64,000 bases of DNA from Chondromyces crocatus (GTDB taxonomy: Bacteria; Myxococcota_A; Polyangia; Polyangiales; Polyangiaceae). Location: positions 9,656,501 to 9,720,500 of the forward strand of contig NZ_CP012159.1 of assembly GCF_001189295.1 (NCBI RefSeq), in the 5' to 3' direction. The notes under the pieces were generated by a model. It searched no databases. It worked only from the letters and a program-made list of their open reading frames with translations, and was not told where the DNA came from. Shown one piece after another: positions 40,545 to 49,730 of this stretch (position 1 is its first letter; every line of letters begins with the position of its first letter). The position numbers and the translations under genes are program-made.

Positions 40545-42005
40545 TCAGCCTCCCACCGACGCCTTGGCGTCGACGAGCAGAGCGTGGATCGATTGGGCAG
40601 CGCGCTTTCCGTCGGCGACCGCGGTGACCACCAGATCCCCGCCGTTCACGCAGTCCCCCCCGCTCCAGACCCTCGGATTCCCGGTGCGACCCGTGGCCTT
40701 GTCGACCACCAGGCGCCCTTTGCCATCGAGCTCGACCCCCTCGAACGCCAGCGCGAGCTGGGTGACCCGGCTCTGCCCGATGGACACGGCCACCAGATCG
40801 ACCGGCAGCACCTCTTCGCCCCCGGCCACCGGACGCCCCCCTTCGGTGCGGGCGAGGCGCAGACCGACCACGCGCTCCCCCTCCCGCAGCACCTCGACCG
40901 GCGCTCGGTTCTCGATGAGCCGCGCCCCGTCGACGCGCGCCCCGTCCAGCTCGTGGGCGTAGCCCGTCATCTCCGCCCGGCTGCGCCGGTACACCAGCGC
41001 GACGTCGATCCCGAGCAACGCCAGCTCGTGCGCCACGTCGAGCGCCGTGTTCCCGCCGCCGATGACCGCAGCCCGGCGCACGCCTTCCACCGCCAAGGCG
41101 GGGTCGACCTTGAGCCGCTCCACGAAGGCCACCGCACCCACGACGCCGTCGCCGGCTTCGCCAGGGATGTTCAGCTTCGAGTCATCCCCGAGGCCGAGCC
41201 CGAGGAACACCGCGTCGTACTCCTTCAGCAGGCTCGCCGCCGCGACCTCCCCGGCTTCCTTCGGCTCGGCCACCACCGAGACCCCGGAGCGCAGCTCCAC
41301 GTCCCCGAGCGACAGCAGCCAGTCGATCTCGCGGAGCGACTCGTCCGCCTTCATCTTGTACGGCGCCACGCCCAGCGTGTTCAGCCCGCCAGGGAGCGGC
41401 TTCTTCTCGAAGATCACCGCCTGGTGCCCCTCGAGCGCCAGCCAGCCCGCCACCGCCAGCGACGCCGGCCCCGCGCCGATGCACGCGACCCGCTTGCCCG
41501 TGGGCGCCTTCTTCGGGAACAGCGCCGGGTTCTTCTCCAGCGCCGTCTCCACCGCGTAGCGCTGCAAGCGCCCGATCTTGATCGGCTCGCGCTCCCACGC
41601 GTTGTACACGCAGGAACCGGCGCACAGCACCTCCACCGGGCAGACCTGGCTGCACGATTGCCCGAGCAGGTTCGCCGTGAGAATGGTGCGCGCCGCGCCC
41701 CGCACGTTGCCCGTCGAGATCTTGTGAATGAAGGTGGGAATGTCGATCGCCGTGGGGCACGCGCTGATGCAGGGCGCGTCCACGCAGTAGAGGCAGCGAT
41801 TGGCCTCTGCAATCGCTTCGCCCTCGGTGTACCGCGGGTGCTTGTCCTCGTACTGCTCCTCGACCCGCCCCGGGGAAAGCGCTCCGCTCAGCGAATCGAA
41901 GGCCCGCTTCGCGCTCTCCGGCTCGCCGTTCCCGGCTCCCTTCGTGGCATCGGACGCATGACTCATGGAAAACTCGAGGACTCTACCGTCACCGGACTGC
42001 GCCAT
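40545..42005 (-). CDS. preT: NAD(P)H-dependent oxidoreductase subunit PreT
   Basis: The 486-residue protein resembles the glutamate-synthase small subunit/PreT group. It has N-terminal Cys clusters for Fe-S (CLYCVDAPCISACPTAIDIPTF; SCSQVCPVEVLCAGSCVYN), an FAD motif VACIGAGPASLAVAGWLA, and an NAD(P) motif AAVIGGGNTALDVAHEL, then WSGGDCVNGGDLVVTAVADGKRAAQSI. It passes electrons from NAD(P)H to PreA. The ATG at 42005 overlaps the hydantoinase-like stop codon by one base (TGATG), so translation is coupled; the ATG at 41966 is possible. Confidence 0.93.
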   Translation of the reverse strand: MAQSGDGRVLEFSMSHASDATKGAGNGEPESAKRAFDSLSGALSPGRVEEQYEDKHPRYTEGEAIAEANRCLYCVDAPCISACPTAIDIPTFIHKISTGNVRGAARTILTANLLGQSCSQVCPVEVLCAGSCVYNAWEREPIKIGRLQRYAVETALEKNPALFPKKAPTGKRVACIGAGPASLAVAGWLALEGHQAVIFEKKPLPGGLNTLGVAPYKMKADESLREIDWLLSLGDVELRSGVSVVAEPKEAGEVAAASLLKEYDAVFLGLGLGDDSKLNIPGEAGDGVVGAVAFVERLKVDPALAVEGVRRAAVIGGGNTALDVAHELALLGIDVALVYRRSRAEMTGYAHELDGARVDGARLIENRAPVEVLREGERVVGLRLARTEGGRPVAGGEEVLPVDLVAVSIGQSRVTQLALAFEGVELDGKGRLVVDKATGRTGNPRVWSGGDCVNGGDLVVTAVADGKRAAQSIHALLVDAKASVGG

Positions 42006-43408
42006 CAGCTCTGCACCGGCTTGGGGAAGGTATGAATCTGACGGGGGAGGTAACGCCCGGCCCCGCGCTGCACGTCGAGCTTGCCTTCCTTGAACTGCAC
42101 GCGGCCGTTCACGATGACATGGCTCGGCTTGCCCTTGACCTGGAAGCCCTCGAAGATGCTCCGGTCACAGCGGTGGTGGTGCGTCTTCGCGCTGATCACG
42201 TCGGTCGCGTGGGGATCGAACACCACGATGTCCGCGTCGGCCCCTGGCACGACGGCGCCCTTCCGCGGGTAGAGCCCGAAGATCTTCGCCGGCTGGGTGG
42301 CGAACAGGTCCACGAACTTGTGCACGTCGAAGCGCCCCTCGACCACGCCCGCCGTCCACAGAAGGCCCAGGCGATTCTCGATGCCGGCCGCGCCATTGGG
42401 GATCCGGGCGAAGTTGTCCTTCCCCATGTCCTTCTGCCCCACCTGATTGAACGGGCAATGGTCGGTGGCCACCGTCTGGATGTGCCCCGCGGCCACCGCC
42501 GCCCACAGCGCGTCCTGGTGCCCCTTCGGTCGGATGGGCGGGCTCATGACGTACGCCGCGCCCTCGAAATCGGGCTTCTCGTACACCGAGTCGTCGAGGA
42601 GCAGGTACTGGGGACACGTCTCCGCCATCACCACCTGCCCGCGCGTTCTCGCCTCCACGATCGCATCCACCGCCTCCTTGCAGGTGACGTGGACGATGTA
42701 GACCGGGTTGCCCATCATGCGCGCCAGCATGATCGCGCGCGCCGTCGCCTCGCCCTCCACGGGCGCCGGCCGGCTCATCGCGTGGTACTTCGGCTCGGTC
42801 TTCCCCTCGCGCAGGAACTTCTTCTGCAAGGCCACCACCGCGTCGCCGTGCTCGGCATGCACGGTGACCAGCGAGCCGAGGGTCGCCGACTTTTCCATGA
42901 CCTGGATCAGCTCGGGGTCCTCGATCCCGATTGCGCCCCGGTACGCCATGAAGGTCTTGAAGGACGTGATGCCGTGGTCCCGCACGCACGTCTCCATCTC
43001 CGTGAGCGTGCGGTCACTGAACCAGGTCACCGCCATGTGGAAGGCGTAATCGGAGACCGACTTCTTCGCCTTCTCCATCCACATCGCATACCCGTCGAGC
43101 AGGTGCTGCCCGCGGGAGGGAATCACGAAATCGATGATCGTCGTCGTCCCGCCGGCCACACCCGCCGCGGTCCCCGTCTCGAAATCATCGGAGCTCTCCG
43201 TTCCCATGAACGGAAGCTCCATGTGTACGTGCGCATCGACGCCCCCGGGCAGGATGATCTGCCCCGAGGCGTCGATGACGGTATCGTCGGCGCGTTGCTT
43301 CTCGAGCCCTGGAGCGACCGCCGAAATACGGCCTTCCTCGCAATAGACGTCGGCCACGAAACGGTCGCTGGCCGTGATGATCTCGCCGTTCTTGATCAGA
43401 ATGCCCAT
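42005..43408 (-). CDS. Dihydropyrimidinase (D-hydantoinase)
   Basis: The 467-residue amidohydrolase has the metal site HVHMELPFMG, the carbamylated Lys in ITSFKTFMAYRG, metal His residues in VHAEHGD and PVYIVHVTC, and the catalytic Asp in VATDHCPFN. Other family text includes LILPGGVDAHVHM-type strands and KGAVVPGADADIVVFDP. It opens dihydrouracil or dihydrothymine to the N-carbamoyl beta-amino acid, the second step of the reductive pyrimidine path. GGAG lies seven bases upstream of the ATG at 43408. The length is usual for the family. The gene is second-step enzyme by pathway order and is followed by preT. Confidence 0.93.
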   Translation of the reverse strand: MGILIKNGEIITASDRFVADVYCEEGRISAVAPGLEKQRADDTVIDASGQIILPGGVDAHVHMELPFMGTESSDDFETGTAAGVAGGTTTIIDFVIPSRGQHLLDGYAMWMEKAKKSVSDYAFHMAVTWFSDRTLTEMETCVRDHGITSFKTFMAYRGAIGIEDPELIQVMEKSATLGSLVTVHAEHGDAVVALQKKFLREGKTEPKYHAMSRPAPVEGEATARAIMLARMMGNPVYIVHVTCKEAVDAIVEARTRGQVVMAETCPQYLLLDDSVYEKPDFEGAAYVMSPPIRPKGHQDALWAAVAAGHIQTVATDHCPFNQVGQKDMGKDNFARIPNGAAGIENRLGLLWTAGVVEGRFDVHKFVDLFATQPAKIFGLYPRKGAVVPGADADIVVFDPHATDVISAKTHHHRCDRSIFEGFQVKGKPSHVIVNGRVQFKEGKLDVQRGAGRYLPRQIHTFPKPVQS

Positions 43409-43434
43409 TTCGGTTCTCCAGGCGGCCGTCTCGG

Positions 43435-44307
43435 TCAGGGGAGCAGCTTGACCATGTTCTCGTAGGTCTCGGGGCGGCGATCACGGTAGAACTGCCACGT
43501 TCGCCGCACCTCCTCGATGAGGTCGAGGTCCATCTCGGCCACGACCAGCTCGTCGTTGTCCTCGCTCCCGACGGCGAGGAAATTGCCCCGGGGATCACAG
43601 AAGTAGCTCGTCCCGTAGAACTTGCCGATGTTCCAGGGCCCTTCCGTGCCGACGCGGTTCGACGCGGCAATGTAATACCCATTCGCCACCGCGTGCGCCG
43701 GCTGCTCCAGCTTCCACAGGTACTGCGAGAGCCCCGCCACCGTGGCCGAGGGATTGAACACGATCTCTGCCCCATTCAGGCCGAGAAGGCGCGCCCCCTC
43801 GGGGAAATGGCGATCGTAGCAGATGTACACGCCGACGCGCGCATAGCGGGTCTGGAACGTCGGATACCCGAGATTGCCCGGCTTGAAATAGTACTTCTCC
43901 CAGAAGCCCGAGGTCTGGGGGATGTGGTTCTTCCGGTACTTGCCGAGATAGGTGCCATCGGCATCGATCACGGCCGCGGTGTTGTAATAAACACCCGCCA
44001 TCTCCCGCTCGTAGACGGGGACGATCATCGCCATCTGGTACTTCTTCGCGTACTCCGCCATCCGCTCGATGGTCGGCCCGGGCACGGTCTCCGCGATGTC
44101 GCACCATCGCGAATCCTGGGACGGGCAGAAATACGGGCCGTAGAAGATCTCCTGGAGGGAGAGGATCTGGACGCCCTTCTTCCCCGCCTCCTCGATGAGG
44201 GGCACGTGCTTCTCGATCATCGCCTCGCGCACGGTCGCGACCGACGCGCTCGGGTCATTGATCGGATTCGAACACTGAATCTGCCCGCCGATGACCTTCC
44301 TTGCCAT
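43435..44307 (-). CDS. Beta-ureidopropionase / N-carbamoyl amidohydrolase (nitrilase superfamily)
   Basis: The 290-residue C-N hydrolase has the catalytic Glu in LSLQEIFYGPYFCP (E53), the Lys in YLGKYRKNHIPQ and the Cys in VGVYICYDRHFPEGARLL. It is of the plant/bacterial beta-ureidopropionase (PydB/Upb1) type, which hydrolyses N-carbamoyl-beta-alanine or -beta-aminoisobutyrate to the amino acid, CO2 and ammonia. The text SGFWEKYYFKPGNLGYPTF and NRVGTEGPWNIGKFYG is characteristic. GAGGTGG precedes the ATG at 44307. It sits directly after the aldehyde dehydrogenase (one base between stop and start). Confidence 0.93.
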   Translation of the reverse strand: MARKVIGGQIQCSNPINDPSASVATVREAMIEKHVPLIEEAGKKGVQILSLQEIFYGPYFCPSQDSRWCDIAETVPGPTIERMAEYAKKYQMAMIVPVYEREMAGVYYNTAAVIDADGTYLGKYRKNHIPQTSGFWEKYYFKPGNLGYPTFQTRYARVGVYICYDRHFPEGARLLGLNGAEIVFNPSATVAGLSQYLWKLEQPAHAVANGYYIAASNRVGTEGPWNIGKFYGTSYFCDPRGNFLAVGSEDNDELVVAEMDLDLIEEVRRTWQFYRDRRPETYENMVKLLP

Positions 44308-44308
44308 G

Positions 44309-45760
44309 TCAGAACCACCTCGTGATGACGATCTTTCGCTCGGTATAGAAGTCGACGCCCGCAGATCCGTGCGCCTTGAGGTCGCCGTAGAGGCTGGCCT
44401 TTTGCCCGCCGAACGGGAAGAACGCCATGGGCGCCGCCACGCCGATGTTCACACCCACCATGCCCGCCTCGATCTGATTGTGGAACTGGCGGGCCGCCTT
44501 GCCGCTCGTCGTGTAGACCGACGCCGCATTGCCATAACGGCTGCGGTTCGCCAGCGCGATGGCCTCGTCGAGGTTCGCTGCACGCATCAAGCACGCCACC
44601 GGCCCGAAGATCTCTTCGGTCGCAATGGTCATGTCCGGCGTCACCTCCTCGAAGATGCTCGGCCCGAGCCAGTTGCCGCCCGGGCAACCCTCCACCGTCG
44701 CTCCACGGCCGTCGAGCGTGAGCTTGGCCCCTTCCTGGAGGCCCTTCTCGATCATGGAAAGGATGCGATCCTTCGCGGCGGCCGAGACCACTGGCCCCAT
44801 CGTGACCCCGGGTTTCGACCCGTCACCGAGCACGATGTTCTTCGCGGCCGCGTGCAGGGCCTCGCGCACCCACTCGTACGCCTCGCCCACGCCCACCACG
44901 ATGCTGCCGGCCAGGCAGCGCTGCCCGGAACACCCGTAGATCGACTCGGCCACATTGGCGATGGCCCGCTCGCGATCCGCGTCCGGCAGGACGATGATGA
45001 AGTTCTTCGCGCCACCGAGCGCCTGCACGCGCTTCCCGTGCTCCGCCCCCGTCTTGTACACGTGGTGCGCCACCGACGACGAACCCACGAAAGAGATGCC
45101 CGCGACGTCGGGGTGCGTGGACAGGCCGTTCACCACGTCCTTGCCACCGTTCACCAGATTCAGCACACCGGCCGGCAGATCGAGCGTGTGAATCAACTCG
45201 AAGATCCGCCGCTGCGTGAGCGGCACCTGCTCCGAAGGCTTGAGGACGAAGGTGTTGCCCGTCGCAATCGCGTACGGGAGGAACCAGAGCGGCACCATCG
45301 GCGGGAAGTTGAAGGGCGTCACCGCCGCGAACACACCGAGCGGTTGACGGATGGCCTGGCAATCGATGCCGTGCGCCACATCTTCCAGGCTCTGCCCCAT
45401 CAACAACGACGGGATTCCGGCCGCATGCTCCACGTTCTCGATGCCACGGCCGAAGTCATTGCGTGACTCGGACAGCGTCTTTCCGTGCTCCGAGGTACAG
45501 ATCGCCGCAATCTCTTCCCGGTGCGCGTCGAGCAGCTCTCGCAGCTTGAACAGATAGCGCGCCCGCGCCACCGCCGGCGTCGCACGCCAGCCCGGGAATG
45601 CAGCCCGCGCCGCCTTCACTGCGGCATCGACATCGCCCGCCGTCGACAGAGGCACCTGCGCCAGCACCTCGCCCGTCGCCGGATTCTTCACGTCGAGAAG
45701 CGTCGACCCCGAGGAACGGACCCACGCCCCACCGATGTAATTTTCAAGTACTCGTGTCAC
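44309..45760 (-). CDS. mmsA: CoA-acylating (methyl)malonate-semialdehyde dehydrogenase
   Basis: The 483-residue aldehyde dehydrogenase has the MmsA-type pattern: LENYIGGAWVRSSG at the start, VTPFNFPPMVPLWFLPYAIATGNTFVLKPSEQ, FVGSSSVAHHVYKTGAEHGKRVQALGGAKNF, and the catalytic Cys in YGCSGQRCLAGS. Such enzymes turn methylmalonate- or malonate-semialdehyde into propionyl- or acetyl-CoA, the last step for beta-aminoisobutyrate/beta-alanine carbon. It leads the pyrimidine operon. I prefer the GTG at 45760 because GGAGGG lies five bases upstream; the frame extends to 45796. No transaminase for beta-alanine lies in the cluster. Confidence 0.92.
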   Translation of the reverse strand: MTRVLENYIGGAWVRSSGSTLLDVKNPATGEVLAQVPLSTAGDVDAAVKAARAAFPGWRATPAVARARYLFKLRELLDAHREEIAAICTSEHGKTLSESRNDFGRGIENVEHAAGIPSLLMGQSLEDVAHGIDCQAIRQPLGVFAAVTPFNFPPMVPLWFLPYAIATGNTFVLKPSEQVPLTQRRIFELIHTLDLPAGVLNLVNGGKDVVNGLSTHPDVAGISFVGSSSVAHHVYKTGAEHGKRVQALGGAKNFIIVLPDADRERAIANVAESIYGCSGQRCLAGSIVVGVGEAYEWVREALHAAAKNIVLGDGSKPGVTMGPVVSAAAKDRILSMIEKGLQEGAKLTLDGRGATVEGCPGGNWLGPSIFEEVTPDMTIATEEIFGPVACLMRAANLDEAIALANRSRYGNAASVYTTSGKAARQFHNQIEAGMVGVNIGVAAPMAFFPFGGQKASLYGDLKAHGSAGVDFYTERKIVITRWF

Positions 45761-45945
45761 GATCACCCTCCGCACGAACGCCCCTGGCTCCGTCATTGGG
45801 TCTGCGCATCTCAGCTTACCCGCCCGTAGCCAGCGCCAAGCATCAAGCGCTACCTGGGTTCGCCCCTCTCCGTCAAGGCTCGCCCGCCCCGGGTCGATCC
45901 GCCCCTTCGCGAGCCAGAGGAATGCCGCGCCGCGGCGTGCTACAA

Positions 45946-46752
45946 ATGGCTCACTTTATGGACTTCAGTCCGCTCCTCCACGCTGATGGCTGGATCACCC
46001 TCGCTACCCTGAGCGCTCTCGAGATCGTCCTGGGTATCGACAACATCGTCTTCCTTTCGATCATGGTCGAGCGCCTCCCCAAGCGGCAGCAGCCGTTTGC
46101 GCGGCGCGTCGGCCTGCTCCTGGCGCTGGGCATGCGCCTGCTTCTCTTGCTCACCATCTCCTGGGTCATGGGCCTCAAGGCGACCCTCTTCACCGTGTTC
46201 GGCCACGCCTTCTCCGGTCGTGACCTGATCCTCCTGTTCGGAGGCCTCTTCCTGGTGGGCAAGGCCACCCACGAGATCTTCGACAAGCTGGAGGTCGCCC
46301 AGGAAGAGGAGAGCGAAAGCGACACGAAGAAGCGCAGCTCACTCCCCTCCGTGATCGTTCAGATCATGCTCCTCGACATCGTCTTCTCTCTCGATTCGGT
46401 GATCACCGCCATCGGGATGGCCCAGGCGATCTCGATCATGGTCATCGCCATGGTCATTGCCGTCGCCGTGATGCTGATCTTCGCCGGCCGCATCGGCACG
46501 TTCATCAACCGCCACCCCAGCATGAAGATCCTGGCATTGAGCTTCCTCATTCTCATCGGCGTGGTGCTCATCGCCGACGGGACGGGGCAGCACGTCAGCA
46601 AGGGCTACGTGTACTTCGCCATGGCCTTCTCGCTCGCCGTGGAGCTCGTCAACATGCGCCTGAAGCTGCGCCAGCAGACCCCCGTGCAGCTCCACAACCG
46701 CTACGAGAAGATCCCCGGCGTCGAAGCGCGACCGGCCACCGGAGAGGGCTGA
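45946..46752 (+). CDS. TerC family integral membrane protein
   Basis: The 268-residue membrane protein has about seven helices and the TerC landmarks LSALEIVLGIDNIVFLSIMVERLP and IMLLDIVFSLDSVITAIGMA, each holding an acidic Asp within the membrane plane. RHPSMKILALSFLILIGVVLIADG is the next landmark. Family members are linked to manganese/metal handling during secretion and to tellurite resistance; which applies here is unknown. The starts are ATG 45946 or ATG 45958. It shares a 185-base divergent region with mmsA; I see no yybP-ykoY-type riboswitch there. The cyclase gene begins three bases after its stop. Confidence 0.9.
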   Translation: MAHFMDFSPLLHADGWITLATLSALEIVLGIDNIVFLSIMVERLPKRQQPFARRVGLLLALGMRLLLLLTISWVMGLKATLFTVFGHAFSGRDLILLFGGLFLVGKATHEIFDKLEVAQEEESESDTKKRSSLPSVIVQIMLLDIVFSLDSVITAIGMAQAISIMVIAMVIAVAVMLIFAGRIGTFINRHPSMKILALSFLILIGVVLIADGTGQHVSKGYVYFAMAFSLAVELVNMRLKLRQQTPVQLHNRYEKIPGVEARPATGEG

Positions 46753-46755
46753 CCC

Positions 46756-48660
46756 GTGACGGAGGGCGGGCGCGGCGTCGTCGTGGTCGAGCGGCGCGTC
46801 GCGTGCCGCCACCCGCCCGAGCGCCTCTGGCCCCTCGTCACCGACACCGAGCGACTCAACCGCGCGGCAGGCCTCGCGTCGCTCACGCTGGAGGCCATCT
46901 CGGGCCCCACCGCCGCGCGGTACCGCGCCATCACGCGCATCGGCGTCTTTCACGTCGCGTTCGAGGAGCGCCCCTTCGAGTGGATCCATCCACGGATGTT
47001 CCGCGTCCTGCGACGCTTCCGTGAAGGTCCAGCCTCCAGCATCGAGACCCACTTCCAGCTCGATCCGACCGCCACGGGCACCACGCTCACCCTCCGGGTC
47101 ATGGTCACCTCGCGCGTCCCCCTGCTCGCCCCCCTCCTGCGCCTCCAGGCCTGGCACGTCACCGGGCGCATCACCAGCGAGATCCTGCGCCTGGACGCCC
47201 ACCTGGACGACGCCGCGGTGAACGGCAGCACTCCTGGCATCGCCTCGCAGACGCCCCCTCCGATCCCGCACAGCAAGGCAGGCGCCGCTCCACCTCACCC
47301 ATCGTCCCACGGCGCCACGCTCGACCTCGAAGCCCTCGCGCGGACCACCAGCGCGCTGCGCGCCACCCACCCCGACGTCGCCGAGCGGCTGACCACCTTC
47401 GTGCGCGAGGCCGACGACGTGACCGTCAGCCGCATCCGCCCCTTCGCCCTCGCCGACGCATGGCATCTCGACCGCTCGGATGTCCTGCGGGCGTGCTTGC
47501 AGGCGGTGCGGGCAGGTCTGCTGGAGCTTCGCTGGGAGATCCTCTGCCCGAGCTGCCGCCTCCCCGCCTCCACCGTGCCGACGCTCGCCGACCTCCAGGA
47601 TCATGGCCACTGCCAGCTCTGCGACCTGGAGCTCGCCGTCGATCTCGACGAGGCCGTGGAAGCGACGTTCTCGCCAGCGCCCGCCGTCCGTCGCGTGGAC
47701 ATGGGCGCGTATTGCATCGGCGGCCCCGCCCGCACCCCGCACGTCCTCTCGCAGACCATCCTCCCTCCCGAGGGCCTCGGACGCCTGCACGTCCCCGCGC
47801 TGGAGAACGTTTCCTCGGCGCCGCACCGCCTCTTCGTACGAGGTGGCGCGTCCGTGCCCGTCGACATCACCCCCGACGGTGGGAACGAAGTCCGGGTGGA
47901 CGCGGCGTCTCCGGCAGCAGCAGGCCCCGTGCGCATCGCGCCTCGGGGCATGATTCTCCTCGACAACCGACAGCCTCTGGAGCTTCACGCAAAGCTGGAA
48001 CGACTGACCTTCCCCGAGCAAGGCGCCTCGGCACGGATCGTCACCGCCATTCCCGAGTTCCGCCGCGATTTCTCACGCGACATGCTCCGCCCAGGGGTCG
48101 CCCTCCGCGTCTCCCGGGTGACTCTCTTTTTCAGCGACCTCACCGACTCCACGCTGCTCTATTCGTCCCTGGGAGACGCTGCCGCCTTCAAGCTCGTGCA
48201 GGACCATTTCGATCTCGTCCTGCCCATTCTCGCGCAGCATGGTGGCTCGGTCGTGAAGACGATCGGCGACGCCGTGATGGCCACGTTCATCGATGAACTC
48301 GAAGGCCTGAAGGCCTCCTTGAGCGTCCTCCAGGCTTTCGACGCATTTCGCACCAGCAGCCCCGAGGCCGCAAGGACGCACATCAAACTCGGCCTTCACA
48401 CGGGGACCGTCTATGCAATCACCGCCAATGGCATGCTCGACTATTTCGGTCAGACGGTGAACATCGCCGCCCGCATGCAAGCCCAGGCCGCGAGCGGCGA
48501 ACTCGTCGTCGGCGCCCCCCTCGCCGAACGCGCGGACGATGCAGGACTGCTGTCCAGCGACTGGACGAAGGAGGCATTCCTCGTACCCCTCAAAGGAGTC
48601 GATCAGTCCCTGCCCATGGCCCGCGTGCGGCGCAGGAGATCCAATCAGGAAACGCGGTAG
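46756..48660 (+). CDS. Multi-domain class III nucleotidyl cyclase (SRPBCC + zinc ribbon + DUF5939 + cyclase)
   Basis: The 634-residue protein has an N-terminal START/SRPBCC-like domain (about 10-150: RVACRHPPERLWPLVTDTERLNRAAGL). A helical region follows, then a CXXC-X(~22)-CXXC zinc-ribbon-like part (CPSCRLPASTVPT...CQLCDLEL). A beta-rich DUF5939-like domain follows (about 350-450). The class III catalytic core is at the C-terminus (VTLFFSDLTDSTLLYSSLGDAAAFKLVQDHF; GGSVVKTIGDAVMATF; GMLDYFGQTVNIAARMQAQA). The metal-binding Asp in FSDLT and the Asp of GDAVMA are present. It likely makes cAMP (or cGMP) in response to a small ligand held by the SRPBCC domain. The start is GTG at 46756. It follows TerC by three bases. 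Confidence 0.87.
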   Translation: MTEGGRGVVVVERRVACRHPPERLWPLVTDTERLNRAAGLASLTLEAISGPTAARYRAITRIGVFHVAFEERPFEWIHPRMFRVLRRFREGPASSIETHFQLDPTATGTTLTLRVMVTSRVPLLAPLLRLQAWHVTGRITSEILRLDAHLDDAAVNGSTPGIASQTPPPIPHSKAGAAPPHPSSHGATLDLEALARTTSALRATHPDVAERLTTFVREADDVTVSRIRPFALADAWHLDRSDVLRACLQAVRAGLLELRWEILCPSCRLPASTVPTLADLQDHGHCQLCDLELAVDLDEAVEATFSPAPAVRRVDMGAYCIGGPARTPHVLSQTILPPEGLGRLHVPALENVSSAPHRLFVRGGASVPVDITPDGGNEVRVDAASPAAAGPVRIAPRGMILLDNRQPLELHAKLERLTFPEQGASARIVTAIPEFRRDFSRDMLRPGVALRVSRVTLFFSDLTDSTLLYSSLGDAAAFKLVQDHFDLVLPILAQHGGSVVKTIGDAVMATFIDELEGLKASLSVLQAFDAFRTSSPEAARTHIKLGLHTGTVYAITANGMLDYFGQTVNIAARMQAQAASGELVVGAPLAERADDAGLLSSDWTKEAFLVPLKGVDQSLPMARVRRRRSNQETR

Positions 48661-48819
48661 TCTTTCTGCCCTACACGGCGCAGAAGGCCTGGACATTCAC
48701 CTGCGCCGGCGCCACAGCAAGGACGGCGAGGGCGTCCACGAGGAAGATAGCGACGGCCTTGCCGCGCTCGCGGCGGCCGCCGAGGTCACGAGGAGGGCGC
48801 ATCATCCCGGCCCTCCCCC

Positions 48820-49260
48820 ATGCTCCACGAGGTAGGCGTGCGCGGAGAGAGCAGCGACAGTCCTGGAAAGAGAAGCGAGGCGTGGACCGTGATGCTCGTC
48901 GACGACGACGACGCCATCGTGGAGACCCTACGCGACGTCCTCCTGACCGAGGGGTACCAGGTCGCCGCATTCACGGACCCCCTGCTCGCCCTGGAGCAGC
49001 TCCGCACGGGGATGCGGGTGGACGTGCTGCTCCTGGACTGCGTGATGCCCACCATGGATGGCCGGCAGTTCATGGAAGAACTCATTCACGACGGCCGCAC
49101 GATGCCCATCGTGCTGGTGACGGCCCTCTCCGACCCGAGCTTCTGCGTCGACGCGCGGCACCCCCTCGTGGCGGCGCTCATCAACAAGCCCTTCGACCTC
49201 GACCAGCTCATCGAGAGCCTCGAAGCCATGCGCACCGGCCGCGCCTCCAGAGCCGCCTGA
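48820..49260 (+). CDS. Single-domain response regulator (receiver only)
   Basis: The 146-residue protein has the CheY-like receiver fold. The acidic pocket is LVDDDD (about 27-31), the phosphoacceptor D73 lies in VLLLDCVMPTMDG, Thr is in IVLVTALSDP and the conserved Lys in LINKPFDLDQLI. No output domain is present, so it acts by protein-protein contact in a phosphorelay. The ATG at 48820 or an internal ATG near codon 25 could be the start; the core begins at TVMLVDDDD. No histidine kinase is adjacent. The cyclase gene ends 159 bases upstream on the same strand. Confidence 0.85.
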   Translation: MLHEVGVRGESSDSPGKRSEAWTVMLVDDDDAIVETLRDVLLTEGYQVAAFTDPLLALEQLRTGMRVDVLLLDCVMPTMDGRQFMEELIHDGRTMPIVLVTALSDPSFCVDARHPLVAALINKPFDLDQLIESLEAMRTGRASRAA

Positions 49261-49427
49261 CCGACGTCCCGCGCGCTGGGCAAGCCGATGCCGACGCGCC
49301 CTGACCCCAGGACGCAGCATCGAGCAGGTAATGTTTTCTGGAAGCAGGTTGTGAGGCGATGGCCAGCAGTCCGCGCGCTTTCGCACTTCAGACGCGCCAG
49401 CCCTCTCTCGCGTTCGAGCGCGACGGC

Positions 49428-49730
49428 TCAGGCGCTGCGACGGGCCGCCGCGGCGCAGGTGCGGCGCACCTCGGCCCACTCCCAGAGGAGCAGCCCCGCC
49501 ACCACCGAGTTGCTGCGATCGAGCGCATCGTACAGCGCGCGCTCCTGAACGTTGCTCCACTCGGTCGCGCTGACCTCCAGATCGAGGCGCATGTCCGGCG
49601 TGACCTTGGCCCGGAGCTGCACGCCGGGCACGTCGAGCTCCAGGCAGTCACGCTCGGCCCGCGGCTGCGTCGCCCGGTCCTCGAAGGTTGCCTTGCAGAC
49701 GGTGCGGATCAACTCGGTCTCGATGGCCAT
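49428..49730 (-). CDS. Hypothetical protein of 100 residues
   Basis: The start is fixed by GAGGAG eight bases before the ATG at 49730; the frame runs open to 49832, but the upstream part is not conserved-looking. The sequence looks alpha/beta: MAIETELIRTVCKATFEDRA, LELDVPGVQLRAKVTPDMRLDLEV, then a helix WSNVQERALYDALDRSNSVVAGLL and the Arg-rich end. I do not recognise a family. It is flanked by a receiver gene on the opposite strand and by a 475-base gene-free stretch. Confidence 0.6.
   Translation of the reverse strand: MAIETELIRTVCKATFEDRATQPRAERDCLELDVPGVQLRAKVTPDMRLDLEVSATEWSNVQERALYDALDRSNSVVAGLLLWEWAEVRRTCAAAARRSA

Noticed and set aside
45761-45945. Manganese riboswitch (yybP-ykoY) before the TerC gene
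   Set aside because: I looked for it because TerC genes often carry one; no matching helices or conserved loops were seen.
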